Shown piece after piece: positions 58,860 through 64,000 of a DNA stretch of 64,000 nt. Position numbers and translations under genes: made by a program. Where the stretch lies: assembly GCF_900104355.1 (NCBI RefSeq), contig NZ_FNIY01000004.1:420879-484878 (forward strand). The letters are read 5' to 3'. The notes beneath the pieces are model-generated. The model searched no databases. It saw only the letters and a list, made by a program, of their open reading frames with translations, and was not told the origin of the DNA. The DNA is from Phyllobacterium sp. OV277 (GTDB lineage Bacteria; Pseudomonadota; Alphaproteobacteria; Rhizobiales; Rhizobiaceae). Every line of letters starts with the position of its first letter. Position 1 is the first letter of the stretch.

Positions 58860-59125
58860 CAATCGATTTCAACGAGTGTGTCCGTGATCCTGCTATGTAT
58901 TCATGAAGTCTCGACATAACGTCTGCTATGTTCCTGCTTGATAACGCGCTCGCACAGAACATCGTCTCCAGCCATGCGCATGTTTCAGGACATGCCTGAC
59001 TGTACGGGTGCGTAATTATCGACCGGCTAGACCGCTGAACAGCCATCCCATTCACATAATGCCTAAACAACAGGTGCGATTTTCCCGCGGTTATCGTTCG
59101 TCCCTCAAAGTTCAGAGCTTGTGCT

Positions 59126-60553
59126 CTAGGTAAGCGAGTGTTGGCCACGTACAAATCCAACAGCAAATGCCATAACTGGGGTAATGGCTAATACAATGCT
59201 CACTCCCAGACTGCCGCCGGTGATGAGGGTAAAGTTGGATACGACCAGCCAAAGGCAGCCAATCAATCCAAATACAGCCATGACCGGCGCGATGCGGGTT
59301 GACCAAAATCTACCAATAATCAGCTCTTGTCGCCCGTTGAAGAACATAAGAACCGCGACTGATGTCGTAAGCATCAAAATGATCATGCCCATCGTAGCCA
59401 CTCCGGCCATCGAGCCGAACACTCCAACCAATGGATCAAGCTTGAGCAGCGCGAAAATCGCCACGATAATAATTGCGGTTACTGTTTGTATCAATGATGA
59501 GAATGAGGGAGATTTATGCTTTGCATGAACGATCCCGAGCCTGGTCGGTAGCAGGCCTTTTCGTGCCAGGACGTGCTGATAACGCGCAATGACGTTATGA
59601 AACGATAGCACACAGGCGAACAGACTACTCAACAACAATGCATTGACCACATCGCGTCCAATGTGTCCCAAAGAATGGAGCGTCTGGTCGAGTAGCAAAT
59701 TTGCTTTTCCGGCGAGGGTAGCTTCCGCCACGGCTTTTACATTGTCAACGCCCACGCCCACTACAAGCGCCCAAGCGGACAGCGCATAGAATCCTCCGAT
59801 GATTATAACTGACAAATAGGTAGCACGGGGAATAGTGATCTCTGGGCTCCGCGCTTCATCGCGAAAGATTGCCGTAGCCTCAAAACCGATAAAACCAGTT
59901 AAGGCGAACAGCACTGCAATCCCCAAAGATCCTGACATTATGGCATCCGGAGTAAACGATGTGATGTTCAGTCCGGCATTGCCGCCGTTGACCACAATCA
60001 TCAGGTCCATCAACACTACAATGGCGACTTCAAGGACCAATGCCAGCCCGAGGACCTTTGCGCTGAGGTGAATGTGCCTGTATCCGAGTAGAGCAACACA
60101 GCCCAAGGCCACAAATGAATAGACAGGCCACGGAACATCGGGTCCACCATAGAAGCGCATTGTGTCATTTGCTGCCCAACCGAGATAGCCGTAAATGCCA
60201 ACCTGAATTGCTGTGTAGGCAAGAAGTGCAACAGCAGCTATTCCCATGCCGCAACGATCACCCAAACCGTCAGTCACATAAGAAAAGAAGGCCCCAGCCT
60301 CTTTGACGTGAGGCGTCATTGCAACGAACCCGACCGAGAAAAGCAATAGGACAGCTGCGGCAATCAGGAAGCCGACGGGTGCCCCAGCACCGTTACCCAG
60401 ACCGATGGCCAAGGGTACATTTCCGCCGATCACGGTCAAGGGGGCGGCAGCGGCCAACACCATGAATACAATGGCGCCCACTCCCAGATTGCCTTGCAAC
60501 GAATGTTCGCTTTTTTTCTGTGAGACTTGAAGGGATGACATGGGGGTCGTCAT
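59126..60553 (-). CDS. APC-superfamily amino acid permease
   Basis: A 475-residue inner-membrane transporter with about 12 membrane segments. The APC hallmarks are GAIVFMVLAAAAPLTVIGGN, PLAIGLGNGAGAPVGFLI, VKEAGAFFSYVTDGLG and FALTGFIGFEATAIFRDEAR, the sequence of the substrate-binding helices. It follows the P1-peptidase gene after 55 bases on the same strand. It would import the peptides' products or other amino acids. The exact substrate is not visible. Confidence 0.92.
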   Translation of the reverse strand: MTTPMSSLQVSQKKSEHSLQGNLGVGAIVFMVLAAAAPLTVIGGNVPLAIGLGNGAGAPVGFLIAAAVLLLFSVGFVAMTPHVKEAGAFFSYVTDGLGDRCGMGIAAVALLAYTAIQVGIYGYLGWAANDTMRFYGGPDVPWPVYSFVALGCVALLGYRHIHLSAKVLGLALVLEVAIVVLMDLMIVVNGGNAGLNITSFTPDAIMSGSLGIAVLFALTGFIGFEATAIFRDEARSPEITIPRATYLSVIIIGGFYALSAWALVVGVGVDNVKAVAEATLAGKANLLLDQTLHSLGHIGRDVVNALLLSSLFACVLSFHNVIARYQHVLARKGLLPTRLGIVHAKHKSPSFSSLIQTVTAIIIVAIFALLKLDPLVGVFGSMAGVATMGMIILMLTTSVAVLMFFNGRQELIIGRFWSTRIAPVMAVFGLIGCLWLVVSNFTLITGGSLGVSIVLAITPVMAFAVGFVRGQHSLT

Positions 60554-60608
60554 TCTTAACTCCTTATCTATTTGCCAGCCTTATGTGATCTAATGGTTTC
60601 CTGTTGCG

Positions 60609-61724
60609 TCAGACGAACGAGCGGGCAGCTATCAGTTGTTTGAGCTGATCCGTGTCCATAGCGTTGACGACCCGGCCGCGCTTGCCAGTCATCGTCTCTG
60701 CCGCACATAAAGCGTTTAATATAGCCTCATCGACGCAGGAAACTGTCGCCAGAAAGAACGCATCCATTTCGGCGTCACCCAACGCTCGCAAGCTGATTTC
60801 GGCCGCCATGGGAACTTCACCGGGATCATTCGCCGTGGACAGAGCCAGAAAAATATCGCCTGAACCGTTGCCGGACGGTGTTCCTGAGCGTCCCATGCCA
60901 ATACTGATACGTTTGGCGATACGGTTTAACTGAGTGGGCGTCAGTGGCGCGTCGGTCGCCAGAATGATGATGATAGAGCCCTGTTCTCTCTCGTAAGCCC
61001 GATCTTCGGGCATTGCCAGTCCGACTGGAACGCCGCACACCTCGAGCCACGGCCGAAGCCCATGGTTGGCCTGTACAATCACACCAACAGTGAACTGACC
61101 CACTCGCGTTTCGACAATGCGAGAAGAAGTGCCTGTGCCGCCTTTGAATTCGTAGCAGATCATTCCTGTACCGCCGCCAACATTTCCCTCGGGAACGGGC
61201 CCCCCAACCGCGTTGTCGATCGCATCCAGGACATTCTGCTCAGTAACGTGCAAGCCTGCTATGTCGTTGAGCCAGCCGTCGAACGTCTCGCCAATGACAG
61301 GAAGAGGCCATTGCGATTCGCCCATCTTTTCAGGAAACTCGCGGATAAGCCAACACACCGCGCCGTGATGCGCCATGCCTAGCGAGCATGTGTTCGTAAT
61401 GAGTATGGGTCCATTGAACCAGCCCGCTTCGTTGATCCAATGACAACCTGTCAACTCGCCGTTGCCATTCATGGCGAAGGTCCCTGCCCAGCAAGGATGA
61501 AGTAGATGCGAGCGTTCTCGCGGCAGGATGGCCGTGACACCCGTGCGCACGGCATGTTCGCCGTCGCCTTGTATCAGCGTTGTCATTCCGACGCTGATAC
61601 CGGGAACATCAGTGATGGCATTGAGCGGCCCCGTATTGCCCTTCAACGGCAATCCAAGTCCGCGTGCTCGCTTGCGTCCATTCGGTGACACGACAATGGG
61701 GTCGTGGTCCGGCACTGTGCTCAT
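60609..61724 (-). CDS. P1-family (S58) aminopeptidase, DmpA-like
   Basis: A 371-residue Ntn-type peptidase. The self-cleavage and nucleophile region is GGTGTSSRIVETRVGQFTVG, with the second Ser of TSS as the likely nucleophile; upstream are GPLNAITDVPGISVGMTTLI and GMICYEFKGG. Relatives (DmpA, BapA) cut N-terminal beta-amino acids or D/L-Ala from peptides and amides. Start: ATG 61724 has GGAGAGGG just upstream; the frame runs on to 61832 without family likeness. It shares a divergent promoter region with a LuxR-type gene. Confidence 0.9.
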   Translation of the reverse strand: MSTVPDHDPIVVSPNGRKRARGLGLPLKGNTGPLNAITDVPGISVGMTTLIQGDGEHAVRTGVTAILPRERSHLLHPCWAGTFAMNGNGELTGCHWINEAGWFNGPILITNTCSLGMAHHGAVCWLIREFPEKMGESQWPLPVIGETFDGWLNDIAGLHVTEQNVLDAIDNAVGGPVPEGNVGGGTGMICYEFKGGTGTSSRIVETRVGQFTVGVIVQANHGLRPWLEVCGVPVGLAMPEDRAYEREQGSIIIILATDAPLTPTQLNRIAKRISIGMGRSGTPSGNGSGDIFLALSTANDPGEVPMAAEISLRALGDAEMDAFFLATVSCVDEAILNALCAAETMTGKRGRVVNAMDTDQLKQLIAARSFV

Positions 61725-61860
61725 GCACCCTCTCCATTTCTTAGTGTGCCGGCTTAAGCCTGCATTATAGTTTTTGTGATAATGACTTGATCGATGCGGA
61801 TTGCCATTCCCCGAATGTGGTATTTTACACACCGTGCGATACCCTCAGAGGGTTAGGACA

Positions 61861-62655
61861 ATGCATTTCACCGAAGAAGATCTCGCGTTCCATCAACGTC
61901 TCGGCCATCTGCTTGAGCTAACCGAGAGCGAAGGCTTTTGGCCGGCCTTTGCCGCTTTTTTGCGTGAGAGTGTGGGGTTTGAATCCTGGGTGGTATTGAT
62001 ATTTCGCAAGGCCCATTCCCCTCTTCTTGTGCAAGAAGGCGACACGGACGATATCGAAGACGAGCTTTTCGGCAACTATCTGCGTACCTTCTTTACTGAT
62101 GATCCGTTCTATCGATTTGCAATGAGACCCTTTTCATCGGGAGTTTATCGATTGGACGAGGTCGCTTATCCGCAGTTTCGGTTGTCGACCTACTTTCACG
62201 ACTATTTCCGGCATAATGTAGTAGGAGACGAAATACAGCTTCTCACCTCGTTCAAGGAAGGTAATGAGAGCCGTGGAGTGTTGTCTTTGTCACTCGGATC
62301 GCGCCAACGTTTTTCGGCTCGCGATTATGGCCTGCTTACAATCATCAGCCCTTGGGTCCTGCCGCTGCTTCGACTTGCGACGCGTTACACTCTGGGCGAC
62401 ATACGCATGCCTGCGGATCAATCGACCCGCTCCAATATAGAAAAAAAGCTGCGTGAGTTAGTTGAGCCACGTTTGACCGAACGAGAAATACAAACAGCTC
62501 AGCTGCTCCTTTCCGGCCAGAGCACCAAAGGAATTGCAGCGCATATGGGTATTTCCCCGGAAACTGCCAAAGTTCATCGGCGCAACCTCTATGAAAAGCT
62601 TGGCATCACCAGTCAGGCGGAGATTTTTGCCCGCTTCTCAAGCTTCGATGGATGA
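61861..62655 (+). CDS. LuxR-family regulator beside the P1-peptidase operon
   Basis: A 264-residue protein. The N-terminal 180 residues form an unrecognised sensor domain, PAS/GAF-like in feel (FAAFLRESVGFESWVVLIFR, SSGVYRLDEVAYPQFRL). The C-terminal HTH is RLTEREIQTAQLLLSGQSTK, then recognition helix SPETAKVHRRNLYEKLGI. Start: ATG 61861 with TTAGGA 4 bases before it; a longer frame begins at 61801. It probably controls the divergent peptidase-permease genes. No AHL-synthase gene is near and the N-terminus lacks the AHL-domain pattern. Confidence 0.87.
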   Translation: MHFTEEDLAFHQRLGHLLELTESEGFWPAFAAFLRESVGFESWVVLIFRKAHSPLLVQEGDTDDIEDELFGNYLRTFFTDDPFYRFAMRPFSSGVYRLDEVAYPQFRLSTYFHDYFRHNVVGDEIQLLTSFKEGNESRGVLSLSLGSRQRFSARDYGLLTIISPWVLPLLRLATRYTLGDIRMPADQSTRSNIEKKLRELVEPRLTEREIQTAQLLLSGQSTKGIAAHMGISPETAKVHRRNLYEKLGITSQAEIFARFSSFDG

Positions 62656-63127
62656 TCGTAAGCTGTACTTCAATTCCCTTGGCCGGAAAGAACCATAACA
62701 CGTTGCAACTCCTGCCTCGGTTATCTCAATCCGAAACGGCTCCAATCTCGGCTTCTGGACATTTCGCTTTGTTTTTATTATTATATTTCACTTATAAAGC
62801 ATTTATTAGGGTTTTAACTTCCTCATTCTGGACTAAAAATACTCACTAATTATGAGTTACCCGCGTTGCCACGCTGTCTCATAAGGATGATTTCGTTCTG
62901 TGGCCGTGCAGAAGATAAATCTGGCCACTTTCCCGCCTTTGCCCGACGCTACAGCACTGCTTTTATTGGGTTTTCCGCGGCTCCCCCGTCCACTCCACGT
63001 TAACACCTCATCGGCTCGCTCACCTTGTTTTCTTCTTATCGGCATATACAACTGTTCGTTTTCTAGCGACTTTCGAGTTTGCACAAGCGATTCAAATCAC
63101 TAGCCGAACCGAGGCAAACCATTATGT
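62656..63127. other. Non-coding region
   Basis: About 470 bases with AT-rich DNA after the LuxR-type gene (62770-62850). I see no gene, repeat or clear terminator. Short frames on both strands have no family likeness. Confidence 0.45.
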
Positions 63128-63553
63128 TCAGGAACCTATCCACGGGTTAATGATCTGTAGATCCAGGAACTGAAAGTCCTTTACGTTGCGAGTAGCGAGC
63201 GTCAGATTATGGGTAACTGCCGTGGCCGCGATCAACCCATCCATTGACGCTATACTCATTCCTTTTCGTTTGGATACAGCCATCAGATCGCCCCAACTAA
63301 TTGCCACCTGCGGATCAACTGGAAGTATGCGCCCCGAAAACCGCTCCGTTAGCTCATTTGCAAGCCAATCAGCCAAGGCTGTCCGTCTCCGGCCCTCATC
63401 CAACAAGGCAATTCCCCGTCTGATCTCTGCCACGGAAATCACGCTTATAAAGGCACGGTCTTCATCAAGTTGGGCAAGCCAATCCAAAACAGCAAGTTCA
63501 GGCTCCGGGCGGCGCACTTCCGAGAGAATATTCGTATCAAGTAAGATGTTCAC
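63128..63553 (-). CDS. VapC/FitB-like PIN-domain toxin
   Basis: A 141-residue PIN ribonuclease with the standard acidic residues: MNILLDTNILSEVRRPEPEL (Asp 6), AFISVISVAEIRRGIALLD (Glu), SIASMDGLIAATAVTHNLTL (Asp) and ATRNVKDF (Asp). It overlaps the antitoxin gene by 4 bases. Like other members it should cut RNA when free. Confidence 0.92.
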   Translation of the reverse strand: MNILLDTNILSEVRRPEPELAVLDWLAQLDEDRAFISVISVAEIRRGIALLDEGRRRTALADWLANELTERFSGRILPVDPQVAISWGDLMAVSKRKGMSIASMDGLIAATAVTHNLTLATRNVKDFQFLDLQIINPWIGS

Positions 63554-63813
63554 AGGATCACATCCCGCGGTTGATCATGCTCACGATCGGTTTGAATATC
63601 TGAACCACGCAACGGTGAAGACAACAGAAATTCCGCGAGATTACCCTTTCGAGTACTCTTCCGGCTCCATTCCTCTACAGAAACGATAACAACGCTTGGC
63701 TTACCGTTTCGGGTGATTGTCTGCGGTTCTTGATGTGCTCGCTCCATCACCTCTGAAAGATGCGCTTTAGCACTGGCTACAGTCCAAACTGGAGTTTTGC
63801 TTTGTTGCGGCAT
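63550..63813 (-). CDS. Phd/YefM-family antitoxin
   Basis: An 87-residue antitoxin: VWTVASAKAHLSEVMERAHQ, PQTITRNGKPSVVIVSVEEW is the Phd/YefM fold. The C-terminal half (NLAEFLLSSPLRGSDI) would bind the toxin. It is first in the pair and directly downstream of three direct repeats that are probably its operator. Confidence 0.92.
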   Translation of the reverse strand: MPQQSKTPVWTVASAKAHLSEVMERAHQEPQTITRNGKPSVVIVSVEEWSRKSTRKGNLAEFLLSSPLRGSDIQTDREHDQPRDVIL

Positions 63814-63825
63814 GACACGCTCCTT

Positions 63826-63850
63826 TGACTATAGTGACTATTATGACTAT
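63826..63850 (-). promoter_or_regulatory. Three direct repeats upstream of the Phd-VapC pair
   Basis: TGACTAT occurs three times with an exact 9-base period (63826-63832, 63835-63841, 63844-63850), beginning 13 bases before the antitoxin start. Such iterons are a usual way for Phd-type proteins to bind as stacked dimers and repress their own operon. Confidence 0.55.
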
Positions 63851-63855
63851 TTACC

Positions 63856-64000
63856 ATGCAATGCACCATATTTCAACATTCGGTTTGGCAACGAGAAATC
63901 GAGATTTCCTCACCTTCCTTTGACGAGCCTGACGTGTTGTCCATTTGCGCGCAGTTGGGCAAGGAGCATGGGCCAGACGGAGAATTCGCCTTTTGCGGCT
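63856..64000 (+). CDS. Possible start of an unknown gene, cut by window end
   Basis: An open frame of 48 codons from ATG 63856 to the window edge (MQCTIFQHSVWQREIEISSP, then PDVLSICAQLGKEHGPDGEF). It is divergent from the Phd-VapC pair. No ribosome-binding site is clear and I know no family, so this is tentative. Confidence 0.3.
   Translation, partial: MQCTIFQHSVWQREIEISSPSFDEPDVLSICAQLGKEHGPDGEFAFCG

Noticed and set aside
1..64000. CRISPR array, rRNA, tRNA or prophage block
   Set aside because: No regularly spaced repeats, no rRNA or tRNA sequence, and no cluster of phage structural genes were seen; VgrG and the lysozyme-like protein belong to a T6SS cargo operon, not to a phage.

Overview
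The window looks like a chromosomal or chromid segment from an alphaproteobacterium of the Hyphomicrobiales, most like the Brucella/Ochrobactrum, Phyllobacterium or Rhizobium group. This rests on the style of the genes: an ExoP/ExoF-like polysaccharide export pair, SARP-type regulators with TPR tails, a YcaO-TfuA pair, GntR- and LysR-controlled ABC transporter/amidohydrolase catabolic islands, and a mid-range base composition. It is an inference from protein character; no marker gene (rRNA, tRNA, ribosomal protein) lies in the window.

Left part (1-16.3 kb): a fucose-containing exopolysaccharide locus. A LuxR-type regulator cut by the window edge precedes a polysaccharide co-polymerase/BY-kinase and an outer-membrane export protein. 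GDP-mannose 4,6-dehydratase and GDP-L-fucose synthase run the other way. Three GT4 glycosyltransferases run rightward and meet a leftward operon encoding a WecA-like initiating transferase, a GT2 transferase, a YdcF-like protein, a Wzy-like polymerase and a WcaF-like acetyltransferase. A second LuxR-type regulator closes the locus. No flippase gene is visible.

Middle-left (16.4-24.3 kb): an AT-rich accessory island. It holds a broken SARP regulator, a small helical protein, an intact SARP-TPR regulator, two small paralogous proteins, a YcaO cyclodehydratase and a TfuA protein. The last five lie on one strand with short gaps or overlap, and look like an undescribed RiPP-type modification system in which the two small proteins are the likely substrates. 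A frameshifted membrane protein and a mini WGR protein follow.

24.4-31.2 kb: an orphan type VI secretion cargo module (VgrG spike, DUF4123 adaptor, GH24-lysozyme-like effector, periplasmic Sel1-repeat protein as likely immunity factor), then a remnant toxin-like metallopeptidase and a dead transposase tail.

31.3-43.5 kb: a catabolic island. A GntR/FCD regulator is divergent from a flavin-reductase-like protein and a hydantoin-racemase-like protein, and convergent with an eight-gene operon: two paralogous peptide-type binding proteins, two permeases, two amidohydrolases and two ATPases. A shared ATTGTC-N-ACAAT palindrome stands in front of both transcription units. Together they suggest uptake and hydrolysis of a cyclic amide (hydantoin, pyrimidine or similar).

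43.5-50.2 kb: a 118-bp giant palindrome, a VapBC-like toxin-antitoxin pair followed by a second copy of the WGR mini-gene, an OmpR-type two-component system, a DUF3313-like lipoprotein, an ICMT-like membrane methyltransferase and a probable C-terminal fragment of a large protein.

50.7-62.7 kb: an HlyD/ABC-2 export trio with no ATPase gene, a LysR-linked operon for a carnitine-like or hydroxyacyl-CoA substrate, and a LuxR-linked P1-peptidase/amino-acid-permease operon. The window ends with a Phd-VapC toxin-antitoxin pair and the start of a possible unknown gene.
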